This document shows, one piece after another, positions 28,143 through 39,828 of a DNA stretch of 64,000 nt. Under the pieces are notes generated by a model that was given only the letters and a program-made list of their open reading frames with translations, made no database searches and had not been told where the DNA came from. The DNA lies in contig OX442314.1 of the NCBI GenBank assembly GCA_949358305.1, positions 5,459,087-5,523,086 on the forward strand. Direction: 5' to 3'. The number at the start of each line of letters is the position of its first letter. Position 1 is the stretch's first letter. The position numbers and the translations under genes are program-made. Source of the DNA: Strigamia acuminata. Its lineage: Eukaryota; Arthropoda; Chilopoda; Geophilomorpha; Linotaeniidae.

Positions 28143-28784
28143 TACGTATATTTCTTCCTTAAATCTACAGCAAGACGAATCGTGGCAAACGGAAACTATG
28201 CTTGAGAAACATAGTGATCAATGTGAGCAGTGGTAACACCAGAAACTACACCTACCATTCTGACATCAGTTTTGATAAGTTTGCCATCAGTTTTTAGACA
28301 AGCTTGACATCAGTTTTGACATAAATTTAGTTGGACCATCAATTTTGACATTACTTAGCCATCAGTTTTGACATAAACTCACCATCAGTCTTGACATTAG
28401 TTTCACATATATTCGTACATTGTTTATTTACTTATATCTTTTGTTTACTTAAAAATATTCTCGGAAGGCAAATATTATCGAAATCTGAAGCAAACATACT
28501 GGTGTATGTCCCTAACAAACAAATGTTTTTAAAAATAAATCAATAACTGAAAACTTTTTTCTCCTGCAGCATTGTCGTCTTGGACACAAAATAACATGGC
28601 ATTCAAACAGCGGTTGTTAATGGATCTGTCACTAGATGTCGCCCGACTGTATTTACAAAATGGAGGCCACTGCTAAAGTTAGAAAAAATTAATAATTTGA
28701 TAAAATCATTACACACAAATGAAATACTAAATATTAATTTCTCTATTTGATATATTTACCCTCTAGATCGAATTCGCCGTAAAA
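28143..28784. promoter_or_regulatory. Divergent channel A/CCS intergenic region with short repeats
   Basis: 642 bp between divergent start codons. At 28258-28405 there are about eight degenerate units of ccatcagttttgacataa. The rest is AT-rich with no recognised motif. It should hold both promoters. Confidence 0.5.
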
Positions 28785-31399
28785 ATGACGTGTCAAAATT
28801 GCGTAGACTCGGTCGACCGCGCGCTGTCGAAAATCCCCGAAATCAAAAATATTTCGATAAATTTGCAAAACGAGCAAGTCATCGTCGAAACGTCGTTGTC
28901 CGTGGCGGAAACACAAAACCTGATCGAAAGCAGTGGCCTGAAAGCAGTATTCAAGGGTTTCGGAGCTGCAGGTGTCAATTGACATCGAATTAAAATTAAT
29001 TTATTAATTTAATTATTTTTTAATTTTTTTAAGAAAAAGAAAATTTTAGTGCCGCCGTGGCAATGTTGTCTGGTTCTTCTCCGGTGATTGGAGTCGTGAG
29101 ATTTGTCCAGATTAAGCGAGATAGATGTCTGATTGATGGGACTATTGATGGGCTTTCGCCGGGGGAGCATGGGCTTCATGTTCATGAATTGGGAGACCTT
29201 TCCAATGGCTGTTATAGGTTCAATTATACGTGTTTTTTTCGGAGTAGATTTTTATTTTTTTAAATTAAGAAATTCACTTGGACTAGAAAAAATTAATAAT
29301 GGTTTTTCATCTAAACAAAATTCAAATTTCGTCTGAAAAATTCAAATTTTGTCTGAAAAATTGAATTTTTTAACTAAAAAATTCAAATTCTTGTCCAAAA
29401 ATTCAATTTTCGTCTAAAAAATTCAAATTTTGTCTGGATAATTAAACTTTCGTCTAAAAAATTGAATTTTAGTCTGAAAAATTAAATTTTAGTCTGAAAA
29501 ATTGAATGTTAGTCTGAAAAATTGAATGTTAGTCTGAAAAATTGAATTTTAGTCTGAAAAATTGAATGTTAGTCTGAAAAATTGAATTTTAGTCTGAAAA
29601 ATTGAATTTTAGTCTGAAAAATTGAATTTTAGTCTGAAAAATTGAATTTCTGGCTAAAAATTGAATTTAACTAAAAAATTCAAATTCTTGTCAAAAAATT
29701 TAATTTTTACTAAAAAATTCAAATTCCTGTCAAAAAATTTAATTTTTACTAAAAAATTCAAATTCCTGTCAAAAAATTTAATTTTTACTAAAAAATTCAA
29801 ATTCTTTCCAAAAAGTTTAATTTTTACTTAAAAATTCAAATTCTTGTCAAAAAATTTAATTTTTATTAAAAAATTCAAACTCTTCCCAAAAAGTTTAATT
29901 TTTACTTAAAAATTCAATTTCTTTTAGTGTTGGAAACCATTACAATCCATTCAACAAGAAACACGGAGGCCGACAAGACGACGAAAGAGTATTGAAATAA
30001 CTTTTTTGTTAAATAATAAATTAATACATAAACAAGATATTAATAAAGTTGTAAACTTGCAGCACGTCGGGGACTTGGGAAACGTGACTGCGGATAAACG
30101 AGGCCGAGCCGCGTTTCGATTCGAGGACCAATTGGTTTGCGTTCCCAACATCATCGGCAGATCGCTAGTCGTGACCGCTGATCCGGACGATTTGGGCAAA
30201 GGGAATTCGGGCACTTCGCGCAAAGATGGCAATTCAGGAGCGAGGTGAATGTGACAATCGGTGGCGTAACAACCGCTCGTGGTGCAGGGATTCCCCCCAC
30301 TATGAAATTTCACGTTTTGACATGGAGTTGTCATGTTATTCGTGAAAACTTTGCCAATTTCAAACGAAATTTCTCCAATTTTTCATGAAATTCGTCGGAA
30401 ATTGTGAAATTTTTCATGAAAATCGTCAGAAATTGTGAAATTTTTCATGAAAATCGTCAGAAATTGTGAAATTTTTCATGAAAATCGTCAGAAATTGTGA
30501 AATTTTTCATGAAAATCGTCAGAAATTATAAAATTTTTCATGAAAATCGTCAGAAATTGTGAAATTTTTCATGAAATTCGTAGAAATTGTGAAATTTTTC
30601 ATGAAAATCGTCAGAAATTGTGAAATTTTTCATGAAAATCGTCAGAAATTGTACAAATTTTCATGAAAATCGTCAGAAATTGTGAAATTTTTCATGAAAT
30701 TCGTAGAAATTGTGAAATTTTTCATGAAAATCGTCAGAAATTGTACAAATTTTCATGAAAATCGTCAGAAATTGTGAAATTTTTCATGAAATTCGTAGAA
30801 ATTGTGAAATTTTTCATGAAAATCGTCAGAAATTGTCAAATTTTTCATGAAATTCGTCAGAAATTGTGAAATTTTTCATGAAAATCGTCAGAAATTGTGA
30901 AAATTTTCATGACATTCGTTAGAAATTGTACAAATTTTCATGAAAATCGTCAGAAATTGTGAAATTTTTCATGTAAAATCGTCAGAAATTGAAATTTTTC
31001 ATGAAATTTGTCAACAAATTCTAAAATTTCTCAACAAATTCTAAAATTTCTCATCAAATTCTGAAATTTCTCAACAAATTCTGAAATTTCTCATCAAATT
31101 TTCCACTAAATTCACCAAAAATTCTCCATTTTCCACCAAAAATCTCCAAAATTTTCACAAAATATTCCCAAAACCACCGAAATTTCTCTCATCAAATCCT
31201 TCCGATTCTGCCCACCATCGATTAGTCGTTACACCACCGACAAAAACGCAAACTCTTATAAACTTCACTTCTCTCCCGTCTTTCCGTTAGCAGATTAGCG
31301 TGCGGCGTGATCGCTCGCTCCCCCGGCATCTTCGAAAACCCAAAGAAAATCTGTCTGTGCGACGGAAGATCGATCTGGGACGAAACGACACCCGCCTAA
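28785..31399 (+). CDS. CCS: Copper chaperone for superoxide dismutase
   Basis: Five exons: 28785-28971, 29034-29217, 29928-29988, 30063-30244 and 31294-31399. They give 239 aa with all phases consistent. Domain 1 (1-60) is an Atx1-like fold with the copper motif MTCQNC (C3, C6). Domain 2 (about 66-220) is SOD1-like, with [31 protein letters not shown] and [13 protein letters not shown]. Domain 3 is the short tail with the CLC motif (C225, C227) that donates copper and forms the disulfide with SOD1. It acts in the cytosol and the mitochondrial intermembrane space. The stop lies only 52 bp from the stop of KLHDC2. Introns 2 and 4 are filled by two different minisatellites. Confidence 0.96.
29330..29925. 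repeat. 20-bp minisatellite in CCS intron 2
   Basis: About 29 units, mainly gtctgaaaaattgaatttta, shifting after 29690 to a 36-bp type built of caaattcttgtcaaaaaatt and taatttttactaaaaa. It ends at the acceptor of exon 3. Confidence 0.95.
30355..31120. repeat. 30-bp minisatellite in CCS intron 4
   Basis: About 24 units of a 30-bp repeat (gaaaatcgtcagaaattgtg followed by aaatttttcat), with a 26-bp deletion variant alternating in the middle. It decays at the right end into caacaaattctgaaatttct units. Confidence 0.95.
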
Positions 31400-31451
31400 C
31401 CTCTTTCTTAACATGAAAATACTTTAATACATATGAAATTATAATCCGACA

Positions 31452-34400
31452 TTACATGGCAAGTGTTTTCTTCGTCTTAACACTCAACATTCTCTGAATG
31501 AATTTCGGCAGATCTTTCCAGTATGGGCGCAAAACGTGTTTGTTGTGCGCAGCCGCGTCTAATGCAATTCTGAAAAAACAATAAACATTAAATTTATGTA
31601 TACACAAAAAGAGACTCGATATTTTTGTTCGAACATGAAAAAATGCATGGAAATATTGGAAAAGATTTTTTTTTTTGGTCTTAGGATCAGTTTTTGCAAC
31701 TAAAAATGCAGTTTTACAACAAAATGCAACATTTACGAGCCTAAAATGCAAATATTTTGTCTAAAAACGTTTGTTTCTGTCTAAAATTCAATTTTCAGCT
31801 AAAAAAATAAAGTTTTGTACATAAAATATGAATTTTTAGCATTTTTTTAACTAAAAAATGCGTTTAGTAGAGCATTGTTAGGCTTAAACCAGCATTTGTT
31901 TTGCTTAAAGTGCATTCTTACACTTATAAATGCATTTTTTGGCTTGAAAATGCATTTATGCACATAAAGTGAATTTTTTTGGCCTTAAAAGCATTTATTG
32001 CACAATTTGACACATTTTTATGCTTAAATGTGCAATAATTGCACAATTTGACACATTTTTATGCCTAAATATGCAATAATTGCACAATTTGACACATTTT
32101 TATGCCTAAATATGCAATAATTGCACGATTTGACACATTTTTATGCCTAAATATGCAATAATTGCACAATTTGACACGTTTTCATGCATATATATGCAAT
32201 AATTGCACAATTTGACACATTTTCATGCCTAAATATGCAATAAAAGGCTTTTTTTCCATCTTTTTTTCAATTTTGCATGCATTTTCAGTCGATTTACAAA
32301 CCTAAATAATGATTTCGGTGAAAAAACTAAAGATAAACATCGATTTGCGTAAACCTAAAAAAAAAAATGAAATAAAATAAAACAAAACAAAACGACAAAA
32401 AAATCGTGAAAAAGCCACAAATTTACCGTTTCCGTGTGACCTAAAATATTATTACAACATCCACCGACGACGACCAACTCTCCGTAGTCGGAAACGCAAC
32501 TCGTGTGCCAAATTCGCGGCTCCAGACCGGACATTTGAATCAGTTGCCACGACACGGACCTCGTGTCGAAAATCCAGCAATCGCCTGCGAAAAAAATCGA
32601 TTTTTAATCAAATTAAACGACCGATTCCTCCGATAATCGATATTATCTACTTAAAGCTTTTCTTTCCTGGCTAAATCCGCCGAACAGGACTAATTTCGTG
32701 TCGGACAAAACGTTTAAACTGTGCCACGATCGTCCTTCAGGCATCGGTTCGGCGATGTTTAAGCTAAGATATTGAAAGAAATATATTAAGTAATCATCGT
32801 AAATGTTTGAATTGGTAGTTTATCGAATGTCATTTTATCGCATTTTTGTATTTCTAGTTCAATTTATTATCTGATTAAGGTATTACTACGACTAAATTCG
32901 CATTTCGGCACTCGAAAATGCATTTTTATACTTAAATTTAAATTTTTTTTTATACTGAATATGCATTTTTTGTACACAAATGTACATAATTATTGATTTT
33001 AAGCATAAAAATTGCATTTTTTGTACACAAATGTACATAATTATTGATTATAAGCATAAAAATTGCATTTTTTGTACACAAATGTACATAATTATTGATT
33101 TTATGCATAAAAATTGCATTTTTTTGTACACAAATGTACATAATTATTGATTTTAAGCATAAAAATTGCATTTTTTGTACACAAATGTACATAATTATTG
33201 ATTTTAAACGTACAAATTGCATTTTTTGTACACAAATGTACATAATTATTGATTTTAAGCATAAAAATTGAATTTTTTGTACAGAAATGTACATAATTAT
33301 TGATTTTAAAAATCAAAATTGCATTTTTGGTACACAAATGTACATAATTATTGATTTTAAACATAAAAACTGCATTTGTACTCCCATTTATGTATGTTTT
33401 GCACTGTATAAAAATTTATTTGTGTTTTTAACATATACGATAAAACGTCATTCGATAAATCAAGCGGGACTGGTTAAAATCGATTACCATCCAGACCAAG
33501 TCATAGTTTTCAGGTCTAGACAATGCATGTCGTTCATTCGCACCGACTGGTGCCGTCCACCAAACGTATAAACAATATTTCCTATTCTAACACTAGCGTG
33601 AGCAGCTCTCGGTAGCGGTTTAGGCCCCTAATTGTTTGTAAAAAAAATTAATTCGTTACATTTAATTCGAATTTTGGATAATTTAAACGATTTACTTTGC
33701 ATTTCGGCCAAACCCACGTTTTCGTATTTGGGTCGAAAATGACCAGTTGATTATTCCATCCGCGGGACGATGTCTGAATATTAAAGTTAGAAAGAAATTA
33801 ATAATAAAAATTGTAATAATTGTTATTATTATTTGACTGACTGGATCAGCAGTGTCGTTGGCGAAATCAAAATTATCCCGGGCTGGCGTTGACAACGAAT
33901 GGTGTCCGCCGATCTGATGCGGATTTAATCCGAAACCACCAAATAAATAAATTCTGAAAAATAATTTCACATTCGTTGAATTAAGAGTGAGGAAGAATTG
34001 AAATTTACATCCAAAATTGAATTTTTACCTCCAAAATTGAATTTTTACATCCAAAATTAAATTTTTACATCCAAAATTGAATTTTTACATCCAAAATTGA
34101 ATTTTTACATCCAAAATTGAATTTTTACATCCAATATTGAATTTTTACATGCAAAATTGAATTTTTACATGCAAAATTGAATTTTTACATGCAAAATTGA
34201 ATTTTTACATGCAAAATTGAATCTTTACATCCAAAATTGAATTTTTATGTGCAAATTGAATTTTTATGTGCAAAATTGAATTTTTACGTGCAAAATTGAA
34301 TTTTTACGTGCAAAATTGAATTTTTACGTGCAAAATTGAATTTTTACGTGCAAAATTGAATTTTTACGTGCAAAATTGAATTTTTACGTGCAAAATTGAA

Positions 34401-35441
34401 TTTTTACGTGCAAAATTGAATTTTTATGTGCAAATTGAATTTTTATCTGCAAAATTGAATTTTTATCTGCAAAATTGAATTTTTATCGGCAAAATTGAAT
34501 TTTTATGTGCAAAATTGAATTTTTATGTGCAAAATTGAACTTTTCTGTGCAAAATTGAACTTTTCTGTGCAAAATTGAATTTTTACGTGCAAAATTGAAT
34601 TTTCATGTGCAAACGCATTTTAATGTGCAAAATTGTATTTTAATGTGCAAAATTGTTTTTTTACGAGCATAATTGTATTTTTCCAAGCAAAATTGCAAAT
34701 TTACGAGCAAAAATGCATTTTTACGTGCAAAATTGCACGTAAAATGCAATATTTATGTACAAAACGCATTCAAAATGTCATTTTTAATTAAAAAAAACCA
34801 TTTCAACGTGAAAATCCCATCAAAATTCCCCTAAAATCAACTCATAAATCCAAACTATCCACCCAAAACACACTTCTCTTCGTATATCCAACTCGACATC
34901 TTATCGCACGAAATCGGCTGCACGCCTTTAGTCTCAATCTCAAACCACTCTTTGCTTCTAATATTCAACTGGAAAACCGCATTCGTAGGCCTCGGCATCA
35001 ACCAATCATCGTCTTCGCAATATCCCCCAAGAACATACAAATTCTCCTCGATCAATGCACCCGCACTGCCCGACGTCCCCGGTGGAATTTTCCCTTCAGT
35101 CGTCAAAACTCGCCTGCAAAAAAATCGAAGAACAATCGATTAAAAATCGAATAAAAATCACTCTTCGCCTCCAAAACACGCACCAAACGTCCAACAACGA
35201 GTCGTAGAACCACACTTGAGTTGCAGGCAAATAACGGCTGTCTGGGTGACCGGAAAATTCCTAAAATAACGTAAAAATAACGTAAAAATTAACGTTTTTC
35301 ACGTTTTTCCACCGATTTTAATCGATTTCTTACTCGATAACCGCCCCAGACCAAAATATATCGTCCATCGCACACTGCAATGTGCCCGGTTCGTTTCAAC
35401 GGGCTCGTTGCGTTTATTGCAACCACATTATTCGTTTCCAT
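31452..35441 (-). CDS. KLHDC2: Kelch-domain protein, KLHDC2 type (CRL2 substrate receptor)
   Basis: Ten coding exons: 35441-35334, 35260-35184, 35113-34874, 33953-33842, 33773-33696, 33627-33488, 32763-32651, 32584-32427, 32354-32302 and 31569-31452. They give 398 aa, close to human KLHDC2 (406), with all phases consistent. Kelch blades are seen as RTGHIAVCDGRYILVWGGYR, LYVLGGYCEDDD, IYLFGGFG, AHASVRIGNIVYTFGGR, GRSWHSLNVL with LVLFGGF, and RIWHTSCVSDYGELVVVGGC. The tail FSPKSLFRIALDAA with KDLPKFIQ matches the KLHDC2 C-terminal helix that contacts elongin C. The family recognises C-terminal diglycine degrons for CUL2 ubiquitin ligases. The start ATG at 35441 gives a short N-terminus directly before blade 1. 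Introns carry three distinct satellite arrays. Confidence 0.94.
31990..32245. repeat. 41-bp minisatellite in KLHDC2 last intron
   Basis: Six units of a 41-bp repeat built of ttgcacaatttgacacattt and ttatgcctaaatatgcaata, preceded by degenerate aaatgcatttt words from 31670. Confidence 0.92.
32945..33375. repeat. 51-bp minisatellite in KLHDC2 intron 6
   Basis: About eight units of a 51-bp repeat built of gcattttttgtacacaaatg, tacataattattgatttta and agcataaaaatt. Each unit contains the palindromic word gtacataattattgat and an aattgcattttt core. Long minus-strand frames (NYVHLCTKNAIF) are repeat artefacts. Confidence 0.95.
34008..34745. repeat. 20-bp minisatellite in KLHDC2 intron 3
   Basis: About 36 units of aaaattgaatttttacatcc. 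The last four bases change in blocks (catcc, catgc, cgtgc, tgtgc, ctgc), showing local spread of variants. Confidence 0.95.
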
Positions 35442-35774
35442 CGACACTAACGTTGACAAACTCACGCCATTTTTCACGAAACCAACTTTACAAGCGAGAG
35501 CTCTTCCAGCCGTGATTAATAACGCCTAGTGGTGAAACCGCGAAACATTTCTCAACGTCACACCAACGAAATGAAATGTAATACTTAAATAATTAGCTAT
35601 TTAAATAAAAACTATTCTATATAATACTCCAATTTGTATTTAAAAAATAAATAAATAAACAATTCATTTTGAAAATCTATTTTTATTGATTCGACCAACC
35701 GCGCGCGTCGATTCGAGTCACGTGGCGCCAATAATCGTGCAATCTCTTTGTTTTGTTCCAGAAAAGCAATTTAA

Positions 35775-36157
35775 ATGTTAGGCAACTTAAAATTAAATGT
35801 ATCACACCAATTCAACTGGTTTAGACCGATTCCTCCACCTCCACCAAAGCCGAATTTCTTCATTCAGAAAATTAAAATTTACTCCTCAGCTGCCGGTCTA
35901 TTCACTCTGTTTGGCGCTGCAATTCAGTGAGAACACAAAGAAAAATAAGCCTAGAAATTTTGATCCTGGCCGCAATTTAAAATTTCCCTTTTAATTGTAG
36001 TAATTTTGTAATTTTTTTTTGCAGTGGGGCGCAAATAATTGAACCTTTCCTGACATTTGTGAAGAACCAAGACTGTTTCAAGAGACCAATTGCCTTCAAG
36101 CGATTTCGAGATCCAGAAACCATCAAGAAAATTAAACAAAGGAAAAGAGGCCTCTGA
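35775..36157 (+). CDS. Small membrane protein, 94 aa, unrecognised
   Basis: Two exons, 35775-35926 and 36025-36157, joined by a 98-bp intron (gtgaga...tttgcag) with phase 2 preserved. The product starts MLGNLKLNVSHQFNWFRPIP, has a run of prolines and one hydrophobic span (IYSSAAGLFTLFGAAIHGA) at about 37-55. It ends in a strongly basic tail (KRPIAFKRFRDPETIKKIKQ). A polyadenylation signal (aataaa) is near 36343. It lies head to head with KLHDC2, 333 bp between starts, with a CACGTG E-box at about 35719. A basic tail and one span fit a small mitochondrial or ER membrane protein; I could not name it. Without splicing the first exon gives only 51 codons. Confidence 0.65.
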
Positions 36158-36715
36158 CTGCTTGAGAGCTTGTCTGCTTGATTGCTGGAACCAAGCAGGG
36201 TCCACACACCACCATGAAGGAAGAAGATTCAACTAATAATTGTCGTTATTGCATTTTAACTCTAAAAGAGAAGTGTTTTTTTTTCCTTCTGTTTTTTTCA
36301 ATCTATTTCCAGTACCAATGGCTATATAAGTATGTAAATTCATGAAATAAAAAATGAGTTAATCTTGATGTGAAGGCTTGGTTTATTGTGTTGGCTAGGT
36401 TTGACAAATGACAAATTCAAGAAGAATTTAGAGAAATTTTAGATGTTTTGTGGAAAAATTGGCAAATTCATGAAGAATTTGGAGAAACTTTAGATGGTTT
36501 ATGGAAAAATTGGCAAATTAATCGAAAATGCAGAGAAATTTTAGGAATTTATTAGGAAATTTAACAGATTTCTTAAAATTACAGAATTATCAGAAATTTA
36601 ATAAAACTGAAAAATTTTCTAAAATTTAGTCAAAATGTATGAAAACTTAATGCAGCACCATTTGTCCATTTTGAGACTGATTGCTGGTCACTGCAATACA
36701 CGCACCCACATGGAG
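36158..36715. other. Intergenic, 3' UTR of the small gene and satellite precursor
   Basis: After the polyadenylation signal near 36343 the sequence contains loose variants (36400-36600: gaaaaattggcaaattcatg) of the 20-bp satellite that follows, as if this were its origin. No gene seen. Confidence 0.55.
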
Positions 36716-37346
36716 AAATTTTTGGCAAATTGGATAAATTTTTGGCAAATTGGAGAAATTTTTGGCAAATTGGAGAAGTTTTTGGCAAATTGGAGAAATT
36801 TTTGGCAAATTGGAGAAATTTTTGGCAAATTGGAGAAATTTTTGGCAAATTGGAGAAATTTTTGGCAAATTGGAGAAATTTTTGGCAAATTGGAGAAATT
36901 TTTGGCAAATTGGAGAAATTTTTGGCAAATTGGAGAAATTTTTGGCAAATTGGAGAAATTTTTGGCAAATTGGAGAAATTTTTGGCAAATTGGAGAAATT
37001 TTTGGCAAATTGGAGAAATTTTTGGCAAATTGGAGAAATTTTTGGCAAATTGGAGAAATTTTTGGCAAATTGGAGAAATTTTTGGCAATTTGGAGAAATT
37101 TTTGGCAAATTGGAGAAATTTTTGGCAAATTGGAGAAATTTTTGGCAAATTTGAGAAATTTTTGGCAAATTGGAGAAATTTTTGGCAAATTGGAGAAATT
37201 TTTGGCAAATTGGAGAAATTTTGGGCAAATTGGAGAAATTTTTGGCAAATTGGAGAAATTTTTGGCAAATTGGAGAAATTTTTGGCAAATTGGAGAAATT
37301 TTTGGCAAATTGGAGAAATTTTTGGCAAATTGGAGAAATTTTTGGC
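36716..37346. repeat. 20-bp satellite, about 31 nearly identical copies
   Basis: Unit tttggcaaattggagaaatt with only about eight single-base deviations in 630 bp, the most homogeneous array in the window. Because 20 is not a multiple of 3 and no unit contains a stop in most frames, several frames stay open on both strands for 200-260 codons. These are not genes. Confidence 0.97.
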
Positions 37347-37354
37347 GATCATGA

Positions 37355-37580
37355 TTTGTTCTATAAGTTCACCGAACTTGTCCAATGCGTCTGGAACTTG
37401 GCGAAGGTTCATCTAACACTACTGGATGTGGTACTGTAGAACTTTCAGTGAAAGTGAATGGTGTAATGAATGTTATTGAACTGAAAAATGTGTATTATGT
37501 GAAAGATTTCAAACGTAATTTAATTTCTATTGGTAAGATTTATTGTTCTAAATTTCACATTCATATATTCACTAATGTTG
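37355..37580 (+). pseudogene. Ty1/Copia polyprotein fragment
   Basis: The frame reads LELGEGSSNTTGCGTVELSV, then ELKNVYYVKDFKRNLISIGK: the region between protease and the gag-pre-integrase domain of Copia elements, where a VxYVxDFKRNLISIGK-like motif is standard. It is cut off on both sides by the satellite and by the 470-bp repeat. No LTR seen. Confidence 0.75.
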
Positions 37581-37653
37581 TGACTGCATATGGTCTTTCC
37601 CACTGCAGTCTGGGGATTGACTTCCATGGGAGGGACGCATTCTCCTGTAATGA

Positions 37654-38128
37654 TTGGCCTTTAATCGTTATCTAGGGGTTGGAGTCTCCCCTCTCTCTAT
37701 GCGTGGCAGTGCTGTTAGGCTAAACACCACTAACCGTCCCGTCACACAGAGCACGAGCCCCATGGGTGACTTGGTCGAGTAGCAAAGGACATTCTATAGT
37801 ACTCACCTCGTATGATCCATGTAGCCGCTCATGGAGGCTGCAACAGGCACAATGCCATGTCACAGTGATAAATGGTGAGAGGAGCAGAGTCAGCAGAAGG
37901 CACAGTTGCCTTTACTGGCGTCAGGACCTTTGCCGCACATGTCTTCGCCTTCTACTGCACACCCTTCCTCTCACAAGTCAGTTCTCTCAACTCCGTCTCT
38001 CTCTCACCACACCACTCGGCTCCCTCCCTCCCTAGCTGGGCCAGTCCACCCTGCAAAGGGGGACAGCCTTAGGGCCACTGGGCGGTGTGTGGAGTGATGC
38101 AGGTCACCATGGGTGGCCAAGCGGTCAC
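37654..38128 (+). repeat. About 475-bp interspersed repeat, copy 2
   Basis: Same family and orientation as 1571-2038. Shared landmarks are ttggcctttaatcgtt, ggctgcaacaggcacaatgc, ctcaccacaccactcggctc and the end gtggccaagcggtcac. It may have inserted into the Copia fragment. Confidence 0.7.
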
Positions 38129-38375
38129 ATAACAATAGACACTGAATTGGTTACATGACATAGTAGGTGGCAAATTAGACTTTGACATTGACTTTTGATG
38201 GTTGAAGATACAAACTTGCTTTGGTGAAAAAATAGAAGACAGTTGTGGCCTTAAAAAATAGAAAAATGTTATCTGGTGTCTAAATTACTTCTACGCTGAC
38301 ATAAAAAAAAATGTTTTTTCTTATTGTCGTAATAGCACTGTCCCAAGGTACACAAGTCTCCCCTACTTACCGTAT

Positions 38376-38937
38376 TGTCACGAGTACAGATCGTCCCGAT
38401 TGACGGCCGGTTCGTAGCGCTCGATTAGGCATTATTCTTGTTAAACGTTGCTAAATTTCGGCCATAGATGGCGCTGACGAACATCATTCGTCATCGCCAT
38501 GTGATTCGACCGATTAATTCGAGAATGGGGGTTATGGCAGATTTGCTATAAAACCGCCCGCTTTGAGACAGAGCTCTCTTCTCTGATGTCGCTCGATACT
38601 GAGTACGGCTGACGATTCTATTTGTTTGATTTGATTGTTGATTTGAAAGGTGTTACAGTGTTTCGAATTCATTTGTAATAATAGAAATGTGAATGTCAAT
38701 TCATCCAAGTTTTGTTAATGATAACTTGATAATAAATAGACCATTTGTAATTGTTCAAATTAAATGTAAATTGAATAAGGAATCGAACAAACACTTTGTT
38801 TGTCCGGTTAATAAAACCCATTGAAACTTGAAATAAAACTCTGGCTCCATTTAATGCAAACACTCACTCATCCTCCTATCATTAGGCAAAACACACGTTG
38901 CATGGTAAACTGATTGGCACCCAGGAACCACGTAACA
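38376..38937. mobile_element. Solo LTR with target duplication
   Basis: 562-bp unit starting TGTCACG and ending CGTAACA, flanked by the 4-bp duplication gtat (38372-38375 and 38938-38941). It contains a TATA-like gctataaaaccg at about 38548 and an AATAAAACTC polyadenylation signal at about 38830, in the order expected of an LTR in plus orientation. No internal region remains, so it is the product of LTR-LTR recombination. Confidence 0.82.
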
Positions 38938-39129
38938 GTATACAGATTTGTTTTTTATTTATGAGAAAGAAAGGATGCTGCCACGATAAAGAACATAATG
39001 TGAAAATGAATGCTGATTTATTAATAACAGTACTTAAAATTACAATTATACATCATGCGGTTTAAATATCATACTCCATTGGTTCACTAATTCCTACTTG
39101 TTCCAGGCCTAATAATTACTGAAGTGATT

Positions 39130-39302
39130 TACCGTACTGCCTCGATTTAACGCCGGGCGTATCTAAACGCCGGGCCTCGATTAAACGCCAGGTGCTAGGA
39201 GGCGTGTAGTGCACTAAATGACGCCGAAAGCCGACCCGCCCGTGAGGGGGTTGGCTTGGAAAAATTAATAAACGCCCCGCGTTAAATGGAGGCAGTACGG
39301 TA
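39130..39302. mobile_element. TA-flanked MITE, family 1 copy 2
   Basis: 173 bp with ends TACCGTACTGCCTC and its inverse, the same family as 4079-4252. It lies just downstream of the stop of channel copy B. Confidence 0.8.
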
Positions 39303-39828
39303 TATTGTTGTTTAAAAGTTCATGCAAACGGGTTTTAACGACCGTTTATGTGTTTTTGAATGCGCCTACTGTTTACAATGAAAATGTAGAAAGATAGTAA
39401 TGACATTCCCAAACCTAATCCTACAATGCTGCCGATATCGCTTAATAATTGAGAGATTGGATATTTCTGTTTCTCTTCTATGTTCTCGGTGAAACTATCA
39501 GCGAATCGAATATTTACATACGTGAAGAAATTAACTGGTAAGTTAGCCCCGTACAAAATGGGATGGTAAAATATATGTTCACAAGGTTGTTTACATTTGC
39601 ACTGTTTTAGATTCGAGGCGAAATTCTTGAAGTATGTTGTATGAGATATAGAAATATCTTTTGCGTTGTTACAGTCAGGCAAATTAGAAGTTAACATATA
39701 CGGTAGTCTGAAAAATAAAAATAACATCTCATTAATGAATAAATGACAACGAAATGTGAAAATAGATAAAAATAAATGTGGAAAAAGCAAATATAGTTGT
39801 GTGAATTTTAAACAAGCATGTTAATATG

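Noticed and set aside
36630-37416. Several ORFs of 134-260 codons on both strands
   Set aside because: They are frames through the 20-bp satellite; the same unit is read in all frames and there is no codon bias.
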